Shown piece after piece: positions 52,141 to 61,461 of a DNA stretch of 64,000 nt. A model generated the notes under the pieces. It saw only the letters and a list, made by a program, of their open reading frames with translations. It searched no databases and was not told the DNA's origin. Position 1 is the stretch's first letter. The number at the start of each line of letters is the position of its first letter. Source of the stretch: Hypericibacter adhaerens (GTDB lineage: Bacteria; Pseudomonadota; Alphaproteobacteria; Dongiales; Dongiaceae); assembly GCF_008728835.1 (NCBI RefSeq), contig NZ_CP042582.1, positions 186,001 to 250,000 on the forward strand, in the 5' to 3' direction. A program made the translations under genes and the position numbers.

Positions 52141-55005
52141 AGCCGCCCCGGCGCGGGCCTGGTTGAGGGCGAAGAGCCGCTCCAGGGCCTCCTCCTCGCC
52201 AATATCGGCGGGCCAGCCATAGGCGGCGGCCACGGCGGCATCGAGCGCCGCATGGGCCTGGGCTAGCCAGGCCGGGCGCTCGTTATAGAGGTTGGTCAGA
52301 GTCCGCTTCTTGAGAATCGCGGCCGCCTTGGCGTCCTTCGGCAGGATCCGGTCGGAGAAGCCCGGCACCACCTCCGGCACGCGCTCCACGAGGTCGGGCG
52401 GGTTGAGCCAGGCCTGCCGCAGCCGGTCGAGCTCGGCCGCGGCCTCGGCGATGGCGATCGCGCGCGGATCGTTGGCGTGGCGCGCGGCGGGGATGTTCGG
52501 TGTGAGGCCGTCGGGGAAGGGGAAGGTCTCGAAGGTTACGGTGATGTTGTACCTTCGTTGGTTGCCGGCTCCCAAACGGTTTCCCTGTGCGGTTGCCCAA
52601 ATCTCATGCAACCGCGAATGCAGTATCCCAAATGAAACATCGTCTTCGCGTGCGATCGCGTAAGTGCTGCCAACGATCACTATGCTTGGGTCAGCCCAGA
52701 CGAATATCCGATGTTCGGAACTCTCTGGCGTGACGATAAACCGTCGCAGATGAGCAATGGCTTTCCTGAGCTTGCCTCGCGGTCTTTGAAAGAGCCAATA
52801 GTTGTCTCTAACACGCTGCTCTCGAACTTTCTTTCGCTGCTCCGGGATAATCGATTCTATCCTTCGGAAGGGCTGTTCGTAGAGTTGCGCTCTTGCCTTT
52901 GGCATATCGACACCAAAATCGATCACCCAGCGATCGGATGGACGACCCAAGACATCATTAATGTCCCATAGCCGCCGCACGACATCAGAGTTGGGTCTAC
53001 TATTTGGGTTAAGCGGTTCTTCGAGCATCTTCCGGGCCTCATCCCCGGTTAGATCGAACGAGCCGGTAAGCTTTACCCCTTGAAACGCCACTTCACTATT
53101 TTCAGCAAGTCGAAGTGCGTTGACCAAAGACACTCCCGTCGTGCCGATGGGAGCAGCCAGATCGGCACCAATTGCATTCACTTTCTTGCCATTAAGCCAA
53201 CGTGCGCCTTGCCAGTCGGCAACGTCGTTGGAAGCGCACACGATTGCCACTCTGACCGCCGCTCCCTCGACAACCCACGGCTCGTTTGTCCATGCCTCAA
53301 ATATCTGGCAGACTTTGGATTGGACGATTTTGATCAATGGTTCGCGACTTGCGCCCTTCGCGATGCTCTTAGTGCCTACAAGACCGAATCTCATGATCTG
53401 CCTTTCCTCCAGCATCTGACGAGCTTTTTCGAACCAGTAAACGACAAAATCTGCGCGGGCCGGTACTCGCCCAAGGTAAGCGGCGCGTAGCCGTGAGACA
53501 TATTCATCACCCAGTGTTCTGAGGTGCAACCTGTCCCCCAGAAACGGCGGATTGCCGATAATGGCATCGGCCTTGGGCCATGCGGCCTCGCTGCCATCCG
53601 GATTCAGCACCGCGTCGCGACATTCGATGGTGTCGAGCGGGCGCAGGATCGGCTCGCCTGAGACGGCGAAGCCGTTGCGCCGCATCCATTGCAGCTCGCC
53701 GATCCAGACCGTGGCGCGGGCCAGCTCCGCGGCATAGGGGTTGATCTCGATCCCGTGGACCGCCTCGGGCCCGACCGCGGGAAACTGGCGCGGCAGGCCC
53801 AGCGCCTCGCACTCGATGTTGACGCGATGCTCCAGGTCCTTGAGCGCATGGAGCGCCAGATAGAGGAAGTTGCCGGAGCCGCAGGCGGGGTCGAGCACGC
53901 GAAAAGCCCGCAGGCGTTCGAGGAATTGCAGGCGCAGCTTCTCCGCGTCGTTGCGGGCCCTGGTGCCGGGGCCTTTGCCCTTGGTTTCCTTGCCGAGCAC
54001 CGCCCGCAGCTTCTCGCGCACCGCCTCCCATTCGCGCGCCAGCGGGCGCACCACCACCGGCTCGACGATCATCATGATCTTGTCGCGGTCGGTGTAATGG
54101 GCGCCGAGCTGGCTGCGCTTGTCGGGGTCGAGACCGCGCTCGAAGAGCGTGCCGAAGATCGAGGGATCGATCTCCGACCAGTCGAGCCCGGCCGCGCGCA
54201 GGCACATGTCGATCGCGGGCCGATCGAGCGGCAGCGCCTCGTCGTCGTCGAACAGCCCGCCATTGAACCAGGCCACCTTCTCGAAGCCGACACGCCCGCC
54301 CTGGCGCATGGCGGCGAAAAGGTCGTGGGCGAGGGTTCGGAACTCTGCCGGGTCCTCCTTTGCATGGGCCAGCATGCGCGAGAACATCTCCTTCGGCAGC
54401 AGCCCCTCGTCCTCGGCGAACATGCAGAAGACGAGGCGGTTGACGAAATGAGCCACGCGCTGCGGCTCGTGGCCCTGCTCGCGCAGGCGCCGGGCGAGAT
54501 CGGCGAACTCCCGGGCCGCGTCCTCGGTGACGGACTGCCGTGTCTTGCTCGGCTTCAGGCGCTCGGGGTCGGAGAAGACCGACTTGAGGACCTCGCGGAA
54601 CCTGGCATTGCGCAGGTCCTCGAGCTTGATCTCGGTGGTCTGCTTGATCGTGTTGGTCCAGTTGGTGTGGACCAGGATGCGCGCCATGTCCGAGACCACG
54701 AGGAGCGGCGGATTCTCGAGCGCCACGGCATATTGCTGGAGCTGGGCGTAGGCCTGCTGCAGGTCGCGGCCCTTGCCCTTGTATTCCCAGGCGAAGCAGC
54801 CGCGTTTCCAGACGTCGGCCCAGCCTTCCTTGCCGGTCGTCTTGGTGGCGCCGGCCTCGAAGGCGTAGCTTTCGCCGGAAGGGTCGGCCTCTGCTGGTGT
54901 GGGTTCGCCCAGCAGACGGCAGAGGTCGATGAAATGCTCCTGAGCGCCCGCCGACTCCTTGAGCGATGACGCCTTCCATTTGGCGATAAAGGCTTCCGGC
55001 GTCAT
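52138..55005 (-). CDS. MmeI-like type II (class IIL) restriction-modification enzyme
   Basis: The 955-residue protein has the single-chain MmeI layout. The N-terminal endonuclease-like part has GWADVWKRGCFAWEYKGKG, a D-(x)n-ExK pattern near residues 60-77. A helical linker follows. The N6-adenine methyltransferase has motif I VLDPACGSGNFLYLAL and motif IV IIGNPPFLGD near residue 485. A target-recognition region occupies about residues 500-820, ending in VTFETFPFPDG, then a helical C-terminus. Such enzymes methylate one strand and cut at a distance. DNA from about 52545 to 53530 is visibly poorer in GC than both ends of the gene. A methyltransferase-only or DISARM-type role is less likely because no partner genes are present. 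Confidence 0.85.
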   Translation of the reverse strand: MTPEAFIAKWKASSLKESAGAQEHFIDLCRLLGEPTPAEADPSGESYAFEAGATKTTGKEGWADVWKRGCFAWEYKGKGRDLQQAYAQLQQYAVALENPPLLVVSDMARILVHTNWTNTIKQTTEIKLEDLRNARFREVLKSVFSDPERLKPSKTRQSVTEDAAREFADLARRLREQGHEPQRVAHFVNRLVFCMFAEDEGLLPKEMFSRMLAHAKEDPAEFRTLAHDLFAAMRQGGRVGFEKVAWFNGGLFDDDEALPLDRPAIDMCLRAAGLDWSEIDPSIFGTLFERGLDPDKRSQLGAHYTDRDKIMMIVEPVVVRPLAREWEAVREKLRAVLGKETKGKGPGTRARNDAEKLRLQFLERLRAFRVLDPACGSGNFLYLALHALKDLEHRVNIECEALGLPRQFPAVGPEAVHGIEINPYAAELARATVWIGELQWMRRNGFAVSGEPILRPLDTIECRDAVLNPDGSEAAWPKADAIIGNPPFLGDRLHLRTLGDEYVSRLRAAYLGRVPARADFVVYWFEKARQMLEERQIMRFGLVGTKSIAKGASREPLIKIVQSKVCQIFEAWTNEPWVVEGAAVRVAIVCASNDVADWQGARWLNGKKVNAIGADLAAPIGTTGVSLVNALRLAENSEVAFQGVKLTGSFDLTGDEARKMLEEPLNPNSRPNSDVVRRLWDINDVLGRPSDRWVIDFGVDMPKARAQLYEQPFRRIESIIPEQRKKVREQRVRDNYWLFQRPRGKLRKAIAHLRRFIVTPESSEHRIFVWADPSIVIVGSTYAIAREDDVSFGILHSRLHEIWATAQGNRLGAGNQRRYNITVTFETFPFPDGLTPNIPAARHANDPRAIAIAEAAAELDRLRQAWLNPPDLVERVPEVVPGFSDRILPKDAKAAAILKKRTLTNLYNERPAWLAQAHAALDAAVAAAYGWPADIGEEEALERLFALNQARAGAA

Positions 55006-55201
55006 GGTCCCCCGCGGCCGGTGCCCGACTCGGCTTACCTACCCATCCCAAGGCTAGCCATGCTGTAGCAGGTCCGGCAACCCGCCAGCCCCCTGCATCT
55101 CCGCTGACAGCAATCAGCGCAGGTCGGATAATACGCAGCCAGCAACTTGGTTATTTTAGAGGTTTCTCCTCAACGCCTTGATCCGGCGGGCTTTCGAGGC
55201 C

Positions 55202-55351
55202 CTTGAAGCCGGGGCGGCGGTTTCCCAAATAGGTCAATGTCGGCGCTGCACGCGGCAGGCCGATGGCGGTTCGGGATGCTTCATGGGAAGGCCCGGGACA
55301 TCCGCGAGATCGCAAATGACGGCTCGCTCATGAGGAGGAGCTCCAAGTCCG
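55202..55351 (+). promoter_or_regulatory. Heat-shock promoter candidate and long leader of the hsp20 gene
   Basis: CTTGAA (55202-55207) and CCCAAAT (55224-55230), 16 bases apart, resemble a sigma-32 promoter of alphaproteobacteria. It would give a leader of over 100 bases. Near its end GGCTCGCTCAT precedes GAGGAGGAGCTCC, so the ribosome site GAGGAGG can pair with the CTCGCTC just upstream. That layout fits a ROSE-like RNA thermometer but was not folded. The rest of the gap from 55006 to 55201 shows no gene. Confidence 0.4.
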
Positions 55352-55840
55352 ATGACACGCCTGACCCTGTTCAACAGCCCGTTGCTCCTGGGCTTCGATC
55401 ATTTCGAGCGCACGCTAGACCGGATCTCGAAGCAGTCGGCCGAGGGCTATCCCCCCTACAACATCGAGCAGATCGGCGAGGATCGCCTGCGCATCACGCT
55501 CGCGGTCGCCGGCTTCGCGCTCGAGGAGCTGGAGATCCAGCTCGAGGCCAACCAGCTCACCGTCCGGGGCAAGCAGCAGGACGACGCGACCCGCGTCTAT
55601 CTCCATCGCGGCATCGCCGCGCGCCAGTTCCAGCGCAGCTTCGTGCTGGCCGAAGGCGTGGAGGTGACCGGGGCCCATCTCGACAACGGCCTGCTCCATA
55701 TCGATCTGCGCCGCCCGACCATCGAGAACGAAGTGAAGCAGATCGCCATCCGCAACGGGAACTCGGCGGACCCCCGCAAGGTTGCTACCACGGCAGCTGA
55801 GCGGTCCGAGGCCCGGAACCAGCGCAAGGAGCGCGAGTAA
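55352..55840 (+). CDS. Small heat shock protein, Hsp20 family
   Basis: This 162-residue IbpA-like chaperone holds unfolded proteins. The alpha-crystallin domain runs from YNIEQIGEDRLRITLAVAGF (about residue 36) to GLLHIDLRR (about 120). It is followed by a charged tail lacking a clear IxI motif. The N-terminal RLTLFNSPLLLGFDHFERTL is typical of alphaproteobacterial Hsp20. GAGGAGGAG precedes the ATG at 55352. A DUF1150 gene follows by one base, the usual pair. Confidence 0.93.
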   Translation: MTRLTLFNSPLLLGFDHFERTLDRISKQSAEGYPPYNIEQIGEDRLRITLAVAGFALEELEIQLEANQLTVRGKQQDDATRVYLHRGIAARQFQRSFVLAEGVEVTGAHLDNGLLHIDLRRPTIENEVKQIAIRNGNSADPRKVATTAAERSEARNQRKERE

Positions 55841-55841
55841 C

Positions 55842-56084
55842 ATGAACACGAACAAGAACCATGACACCGCCCCGCGCGCGGATCGTGCGCCGAAGATGAG
55901 CGATGCGGACCTGGCCGTGCTGGGCCTGGCCGATGTGGCCTATCTGCGTGCCGTCGTCATCGACGGCCAGCCGGGCTTCGCAGTCCATGCCGCCAACGGC
56001 AAGACGCTCGGCGTGGCGCCCACCCGGGAGGTCGCGCTGGCCTTCATCCACGAGCAGGAGCTCGAGCCCGTCGGGCTGCATTGA
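55842..56084 (+). CDS. DUF1150 family small protein
   Basis: The 80-residue protein has MSDADLAVLGLADVAYLRAV in its first half, and FAVHAANGKTLGVAPTRE and AFIHEQELEPVGLH in the second, the DUF1150 pattern. Function is unknown. It begins two bases after the hsp20 stop and is probably co-transcribed with it, which suggests a stress-related role. AAGGAG lies upstream of the ATG. Confidence 0.88.
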   Translation: MNTNKNHDTAPRADRAPKMSDADLAVLGLADVAYLRAVVIDGQPGFAVHAANGKTLGVAPTREVALAFIHEQELEPVGLH

Positions 56085-56101
56085 ATGGTCTGAGCAATCT
56101 G

Positions 56102-56202
56102 TCCCTTCCCCCGTTCCGGGGGAAGGTTAGGAAGGGGGATGGCGCGCTGTCCGATACCGAGCAGCCCCCTCCTTGATCCTCCCCCGGAGACGGGGGAGGA
56201 GA
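56102..56202. repeat. GC-rich palindromic doublet, copy 8
   Basis: The left half is CCCTTCCCCCGTTCCGGGGG and AAGGTTAGGAAGGGGG. The right half is CCCCCTCCTTGATCCTCCCC then CGGAGACGGGGGAGG. The spacer ends in GATACCGAGCAGCC, so this copy is oriented like copy 4 and opposite to copies 1, 2 and 7. It lies between the convergent DUF1150 and ptsN genes. Confidence 0.85.
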
Positions 56203-56215
56203 TTCATAAGATGGC

Positions 56216-56677
56216 TTACGCCGCGTGCGCGGTGGGTTCGGTGAGAAGCGCGTAGAGGGCCGCGGGCTGGTCCGCGCCGCGCAGCTTCTCGCAGGTGGCG
56301 CGGTCGCGCAGCAGGCGCGAGACGCGCGCCAGCGCCTTCAGGTGATCGGCGCCCGCCGATTCCGGCGCCAGCAGCAGGAAGATCAGATCCACCGGCTGCT
56401 CGTCGATCGAATCGAAATCGATCGGCTGGTCGAGCCGCGCGAAGAGGCCATAGAGCCGCTTCAGGTCGGCCAGCTTGCCATGCGGGATCGCGATGCCGTT
56501 GCCGACACCCGTGGTGCCCAGCCGCTCGCGTTCCAGGAGCACGTCGAAGATCGCGCGCTCATGCAGGCCGGTCTGCTCGGCGGCGCGGCGCGCCAGCTCA
56601 TGCAGGGCCTGCTTCTTGCTGCTCGCACGCAGGTTCGCAATCACGTTTTCGGGCGAGAGCAAATCCGTAATCTCCAT
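56216..56677 (-). CDS. ptsN: Nitrogen-PTS enzyme IIA
   Basis: PtsN receives phosphate from NPr and regulates potassium uptake, nitrogen and carbon responses. The 153-residue EIIA-fructose-type protein has the phosphorylated His in VGNGIAIPHGKLADLK. DLIFLLLAPESAGADHLKALA follows. The ATG at 56677 gives MEITDLLSPENVIANL; the frame is open further up but the added residues come from repeats of GGTTCCGGGC (56724-56780). It lies in the classical rpoN-hpf-ptsN order. Confidence 0.96.
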   Translation of the reverse strand: MEITDLLSPENVIANLRASSKKQALHELARRAAEQTGLHERAIFDVLLERERLGTTGVGNGIAIPHGKLADLKRLYGLFARLDQPIDFDSIDEQPVDLIFLLLAPESAGADHLKALARVSRLLRDRATCEKLRGADQPAALYALLTEPTAHAA

Positions 56678-56765
56678 CGCATCCCCCGATCTGGGAAGTA
56701 GGGCCAACGGTCGGCAGTCTATCTGGTTCCGGGCCGTCTGGTTCCGGGCATCCAATGCCGGGCTG

Positions 56766-57353
56766 TCAGTTCCGGGCCGCCTGGCCCGGATCAACCCACC
56801 CGAAATTGCCGTCCGCGCGGCGATAGACCATGTTCAATCCCCCGTGAGCGCGATTGCGAAACAACATGGCACTCTGGCTGGCGAGGTCGAGACGCATCAC
56901 CGCCTCGCTCACCGTCAAGGTCGGGACCTCGGCCGCCATCTCGGCGACGATCAGCGGACCGCCATCGCGGGGCACGGCCTCGGCGTCGCCGGCATCGGCC
57001 TCGTCGGAACCGGGCGCCACCACATACTGGCGCGCCCGCTCGGCCTCGATCTCGGTCCGATGATGATCGCGCAGCCGCGTCTTGTAGCGCCTGAGGCGCG
57101 AGGCCAGGCGCTGGGCCGCCTCGTCGAAGGCGGGATAGGGCTGATCGGCCTTGGCCTCGCTCGCCAGCACGATGCCGCGGCCGATATGGACCGTCACCTG
57201 GACGGACAGCAGATGGGCCTCGCGCGAGAACACGACGCCGGCATCGGTCGCCCGGCCGAAATACTTCTCCAGGATCGACTCCAGGCTTTCCGCCACATGC
57301 TGGCGCAAGGCATCGCCAACATCGATCTGCTTGCCGGTGACGGTCAGCTGCAT
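56766..57353 (-). CDS. hpf: Ribosome hibernation promoting factor, long form
   Basis: Hpf inactivates ribosomes in stationary phase. The 195-residue protein has the N-terminal S30AE domain (about residues 1-105; LTVTGKQIDVGDALRQHV at the start). A linker and the C-terminal dimerisation domain with VSEAVMRLDLASQSAMLFRN and VYRRADGNFGWVDP follow. Long Hpf forms 100S ribosomes alone. It lies 180 bases after rpoN and 88 bases before ptsN. Confidence 0.95.
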   Translation of the reverse strand: MQLTVTGKQIDVGDALRQHVAESLESILEKYFGRATDAGVVFSREAHLLSVQVTVHIGRGIVLASEAKADQPYPAFDEAAQRLASRLRRYKTRLRDHHRTEIEAERARQYVVAPGSDEADAGDAEAVPRDGGPLIVAEMAAEVPTLTVSEAVMRLDLASQSAMLFRNRAHGGLNMVYRRADGNFGWVDPGQAARN

Positions 57354-57533
57354 GAGCGTTCGAAATTTGTCCGGAAGATCTGTCGCGTGGCCCTGCCGGC
57401 CGTTCCGGCCCTGTCTTTCGTTGAACGAGGGGGCCCTACCGCGAAGGCCGGGAAGTTAGGGAGGCCCCCCGACCCTGTCAATAGTGGCCGGCCGCTCGCG
57501 GCTCTTCGACCCAGGCCTTCGATATAACGCGTT

Positions 57534-58925
57534 CTAGCCGACGCGCAAGACGCGCTGACGGCGACGCTCTGTGGATGACGGAATCCTGAGAGATTCCCGG
57601 TACTTGGCGACCGTGCGCCGGGCGATATCCACGCCTTCCGCCTTGAGCAGCTGCACCAGCCGGTCGTCGGAAAGCACCTCGCTTTCGGACTCGATCAGGC
57701 TCTTGATGCGGGCCCTGACGGCCGCGGCCGAATGGCTCTCGCCCCCGGCGGTATCGGCGATGGCGTTGGAGAAGAAGAAGCGCAGCTCGTAGAGCCCGCG
57801 CGGGGTGGCGATGTATTTGTTCGCCGCGACCCGGCTGACGGTACTTTCATGCATGCCGATGGTGGCGGCGATGTCGCGGCGCATCAGCGGCTTCAGATGC
57901 TGCACGCCGTGGCTGAAGAAGCCGTCCTGCTGGCGCACGATCTCGGTCGCCACCTTCAGGATCGTGACCGCGCGCTGGTGCAGCGACTTCACCAGCCAGT
58001 TCGCCGAGGTCATCTGCGTGACGATATAGTCGCGGTCTTCCTTGCCGCGCGCGCCCTTGATGAGGCGCGAATAGTAGCTCTGGTTGACCAGCACGCGCGG
58101 CAGGGTCTGGTTGTTGAGCTCGACCACCCAGCCGCCTTCGGGCGTGCGGTGCATCAGGATGTCGGGCGTCACCGGCGTGACGGGAGCCGCGTCGAAGGCC
58201 AGCGCCGGCTTGGGATCGAGCGCCTTGATCTCGGCGACCATCTGCGCCAGGTCCTCGGCATCGACGGCGCAGAGCCGCATCAGCCGGGCGCGGTCGCCCT
58301 GGGCCAGAAGATGGAGATGATCCAGCAGCACCTGCATCGCCGGGTCGAGGCGGTTGCGGTCGAGGAGCTGGAGCGCCAGGCATTCCTTGAGATTGCGGGC
58401 GAAGAGGCCCGGCGGATCGAACTGCTGCAGGCGCTTCAGCACGGCTTCGACGCGCGCCGTGTCGCAGCCCAGCCGTTCGGCGACGGGCTCGAGCTCGCCG
58501 CTGACATAGCCCGCCTCGTCGAGCGTATCGATCAGCGCCAGGCCGATGGCGCGGTCGGCGGGATCCTGGATGTCGAGCGTGAGCTGGGTCGTCAGATGCT
58601 CGCGCAAGTCGATCGCGTTGGCGAGCGTCTCCTCGATCGGCGGGCCGTCATTGCCGTCGCGCGTCCCCGTCCCGCTGCCGGTGCGGCTGCGGGAGAGCGC
58701 GCTGTTCAGTCCGTTGTCCGGCGCAGGCAGCGCGCTCCCGCGCGGCGGTGCGAGCGCGGGCTCGTCCTCGTCGCGTTCCAACAGCGGGTTCTGCTCAAGC
58801 TCGCGCTCGACATAGGCGGCGACTTCGAGATTGCTGAGCTCAAGCAGTTTGATCGCCTGCTGTAGCTGCGGCGTCATCACCAGCGAGGTGGACTGCCGCA
58901 GATCAAGGCGTTGGGTGACTGCCAT
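57534..58925 (-). CDS. rpoN: RNA polymerase sigma-54 factor
   Basis: RpoN directs transcription from -24/-12 promoters with enhancer-binding activators. The 463-residue protein has the N-terminal activator region with QSTSLVMTPQLQQAIKLLEL and an acidic region II. The C-terminal DNA-binding part has IGMHESTVSRVAANKY, and the RpoN box reads ARRTVAKYRESLRIPSS. It follows lptB by 11 bases, as in most proteobacteria. Confidence 0.97.
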   Translation of the reverse strand: MAVTQRLDLRQSTSLVMTPQLQQAIKLLELSNLEVAAYVERELEQNPLLERDEDEPALAPPRGSALPAPDNGLNSALSRSRTGSGTGTRDGNDGPPIEETLANAIDLREHLTTQLTLDIQDPADRAIGLALIDTLDEAGYVSGELEPVAERLGCDTARVEAVLKRLQQFDPPGLFARNLKECLALQLLDRNRLDPAMQVLLDHLHLLAQGDRARLMRLCAVDAEDLAQMVAEIKALDPKPALAFDAAPVTPVTPDILMHRTPEGGWVVELNNQTLPRVLVNQSYYSRLIKGARGKEDRDYIVTQMTSANWLVKSLHQRAVTILKVATEIVRQQDGFFSHGVQHLKPLMRRDIAATIGMHESTVSRVAANKYIATPRGLYELRFFFSNAIADTAGGESHSAAAVRARIKSLIESESEVLSDDRLVQLLKAEGVDIARRTVAKYRESLRIPSSTERRRQRVLRVG

Positions 58926-58936
58926 GGCCCTAATGG

Positions 58937-59722
58937 TTAAAGACTAAACCTTTCGCCCAGGTAAACACGCCGGACATCCGGATCGCTCACGATCTCGGAA
59001 GGCGAGCCTTCCCGCAAGACCGAACCTTCATGAAGGATGTAGGCGCGGTCGACGATGTCCAAAGTTTCACGGACGTTATGGTCGGTGATGAGAACGCCGA
59101 TGCCGCGGTCCTTGAGGTGCGACACCAGGTTGCGAATGTCGGTCACGGCGATCGGGTCGATGCCGGCCAGGGGCTCGTCGAGCAGGATGTAGTTCGGATC
59201 CGAAGCCAGCGCCCGGGCGATCTCGCAGCGCCGGCGCTCGCCGCCGGAGAGCGCGATCGCCGGTGCCGAGCGCAGATGCTCGATCGAGAATTCCGAGAGC
59301 AGCTCCTCGAGCTTGGCCTCGCGCACCTCGCGCGAGGGTTCCGCCACCTCGAGCACCACGCGGATGTTCTGCTCGACGGTGAGGCCGCGGAAGATCGAGG
59401 CCTCCTGCGGCAGATAGCCGATGCCGAGCCGCGCGCGGCGATACATCGGCAGCGAGGTCACGTCGTGGCTGTCGAGCACGACGCGGCCGGTGTCGGCCGC
59501 GATCAGCCCGGTGATGATGTAGAAGCAGGTGGTCTTGCCAGCGCCGTTGGGGCCGAGCAGCCCCACCGCCTCGCCGCGCTGGACCGAGATCGAGACGTCG
59601 CGCAGCACGGGACGCTTCTTGAACTGCTTGCCCAGATGCATCGCGATCAGCCCGTCGCCGGAGGATTCGCCTCCGTTCAGGCGGGCAACGCGGTTATGGT
59701 CGGGGAAGCTTGTCTCGTTCAT
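58937..59722 (-). CDS. lptB: LPS export ABC transporter ATP-binding protein LptB
   Basis: LptB powers extraction of LPS from the inner membrane with LptF/LptG. It has Walker [20 protein letters not shown], the Q-loop segment [17 protein letters not shown], signature [17 protein letters not shown], Walker [14 protein letters not shown] and switch [13 protein letters not shown]. The ATG at 59722 gives 261 residues. An ATG at 59770 would add 16 residues and bring the gene within 37 bases of lptA; neither has a strong ribosome site. Confidence 0.95.
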   Translation of the reverse strand: MNETSFPDHNRVARLNGGESSGDGLIAMHLGKQFKKRPVLRDVSISVQRGEAVGLLGPNGAGKTTCFYIITGLIAADTGRVVLDSHDVTSLPMYRRARLGIGYLPQEASIFRGLTVEQNIRVVLEVAEPSREVREAKLEELLSEFSIEHLRSAPAIALSGGERRRCEIARALASDPNYILLDEPLAGIDPIAVTDIRNLVSHLKDRGIGVLITDHNVRETLDIVDRAYILHEGSVLREGSPSEIVSDPDVRRVYLGERFSL

Positions 59723-59807
59723 CGTCTCGCTTGCAGATCGGACCTCGGGTCGCCGGCGAGGCCCTTTCATGCCTCGACGCCGGGCATTGGCGGACGAATG
59801 CCGGTGC

Positions 59808-60752
59808 CTAGGGGGCCGGCGGATTCGATCCGGGAGTCTGGCCTTGGTCCGGGAAGATCAAGGTATGGACCCGCGATCCTGTGCCCGGCTGGCCGAGAAG
59901 CCGGCTGACCCCGGTCCGCATGTCGAACTCGGCACGGTCACCGTTGAGCTGATTCTGGCCGCGCGTGATCTTAACCGAACCATCGAGCGTGGCTACATCC
60001 GAATCGAGGTTGTAGACGGCGGTTGCGGCCTGGGCGTAGTCCTCGCCCCGCCAGATCCGCACATGGCCCTTGGCTTCGAGCTGATAGAGCTCGGTCTTGC
60101 CGTCGGCCCCTTTGCGGAAATAGCCGGTCAGGAGATCGGCCTTCACCCGCCGGTCCGCCTCGACCACCATGGCGTCGCCGCGCGCCACCATCGCCAGCTG
60201 CTTCTGCCAATATTCGAGGCTGTCGCGGGCGGTCACGGTCTGCTTCTTTGTCTGGGCGCGCAGGTTCTGGCCGGTGACGATCAGCGACCCCTGGTCGAGA
60301 TCGTAGACGGCCTTGTCGCCCCAGATCTTGTCGTTGCTCGAGGTGAGCAGGACGTTGCCTTCGGCCGTGACGCGGTAGATGTCGCTGCTGTTCTTTGCGC
60401 TTTCGCGGTAGAAGGCCCTGAGCTCGTCGGCATTGACCTGAAGGTCGCCGCGCCGGGCGAGTGCGTTTCCGCGCGCGATATAGACCTTGTCGTCGCGCCG
60501 CCATTCGATGCCATCGTCGGCCTCGATCTCGATCGGCGCCGAGGAGTTCGAGAGATCGAGCCCGGCGCCCGGCAGATCGGGCGTGGGTGTCGTGGCGGTG
60601 GCGGTGCCCTCGCTCCAGCCGCGCCGGCTGGGCAGCATGAAGGCGGAGGCTGCCAGCAGCATCCCCAGGCTTCGCGTCAGGAACCGGCGGCGCGGGGCGC
60701 CGGCCGCGAGCGCGCGTTCCGCCGGGGTGCCGCGGCCGTGGATGCGGATCAC
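59808..60752 (-). CDS. lptA: LPS transport periplasmic protein LptA/OstA-like
   Basis: LptA bridges inner and outer membranes in LPS transport. The 314-residue protein has an OstA-type region from about residue 73 ([20 protein letters not shown]) to about 290, longer than E. coli LptA (185). The N-terminal signal contains [20 protein letters not shown], a twin-arginine-like motif followed by a hydrophobic core. That would be unusual for LptA. The start overlaps the lptC stop (ATGA). Confidence 0.9.
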   Translation of the reverse strand: MIRIHGRGTPAERALAAGAPRRRFLTRSLGMLLAASAFMLPSRRGWSEGTATATTPTPDLPGAGLDLSNSSAPIEIEADDGIEWRRDDKVYIARGNALARRGDLQVNADELRAFYRESAKNSSDIYRVTAEGNVLLTSSNDKIWGDKAVYDLDQGSLIVTGQNLRAQTKKQTVTARDSLEYWQKQLAMVARGDAMVVEADRRVKADLLTGYFRKGADGKTELYQLEAKGHVRIWRGEDYAQAATAVYNLDSDVATLDGSVKITRGQNQLNGDRAEFDMRTGVSRLLGQPGTGSRVHTLIFPDQGQTPGSNPPAP

Positions 60753-61417
60753 GGGATCCGCTCCGGCTTGGCGCCTTGATAGAGCAGCACGCGCGATTTT
60801 CCGGTGAGCTGGATCACGGCGCCCTTGTCGGCGACCCTGAGGCCCTCGCCGGCGAGCTCGCCGGTCGGTCCCTGGCCGGTGACCGCGCTGTCGCTCATGG
60901 CGTTGCCGGCGACGAAATCGACCGCGATCGCGTCCACATGCAGCTCGTAACCCTGGTCCTGGAACAGGCTGACCTGGCCGTTGAGCTGGAGATGCTTGGT
61001 CGAGCGCTGGTAACGGCCGGCATTGGCCGAGACCGACAGCCAGGTGCCGTCCTGCATGGTGATGTCCGCCTGCGGGCGAACCAGGTCGATCAGGTCGTCA
61101 TTGCCTTTGACCTGGCTGGCCTCGGCGGCGGTGACGGTGTAGGGCCGGTTCTGCTCGTCGATGCCCTGGAAGCGCGGGTTCACCATGCTGAGCTTGTCGA
61201 TGTCGGTCGGCGCGATGTCGGCCGAGCCGATGCGGAACCGGCCGTCCTCGATGCGGATCTGCGACCACACCGCGAGCAGCGCGATCAGCCCCGCCGCCAG
61301 CATCGGCAGGATGAACTTCATCGCGGTCACGAAACGGCTGTAGTCGCGCACATGGCGACGGTCGCGCGGCCGCGGACGCGCGGGCCGGTCCAGTCTCGCC
61401 ATCGCTTCCTCGGCCAT
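60749..61417 (-). CDS. lptC: LPS export protein LptC
   Basis: LptC passes LPS from LptB2FG to LptA. The 222-residue protein has an Arg-rich cytoplasmic N-terminus and one membrane helix (FILPMLAAGLIALLAVWSQI, about residues 35-54). The periplasmic LptC fold follows, with MVNPRFQGIDEQNRPYTVTA and DGTWLSVSANAGRY. It opens the order lptC-lptA-lptB-rpoN-hpf-ptsN. Confidence 0.93.
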   Translation of the reverse strand: MAEEAMARLDRPARPRPRDRRHVRDYSRFVTAMKFILPMLAAGLIALLAVWSQIRIEDGRFRIGSADIAPTDIDKLSMVNPRFQGIDEQNRPYTVTAAEASQVKGNDDLIDLVRPQADITMQDGTWLSVSANAGRYQRSTKHLQLNGQVSLFQDQGYELHVDAIAVDFVAGNAMSDSAVTGQGPTGELAGEGLRVADKGAVIQLTGKSRVLLYQGAKPERIP

Positions 61418-61461
61418 TCAGCCCTCCGCCGTGCCGGTCGCAGGTCGTCTTTCGCGCGCCA

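Noticed and set aside
49926-55005. Integrase or transposase in the tRNA-Ala-linked region
   Set aside because: Every substantial frame was read; none shows integrase, recombinase or transposase motifs.
56724-56780. Short repeats of GGTTCCGGGC between hpf and ptsN
   Set aside because: Only three short copies occur, partly inside the hpf 3' end. Too little structure to call an element.
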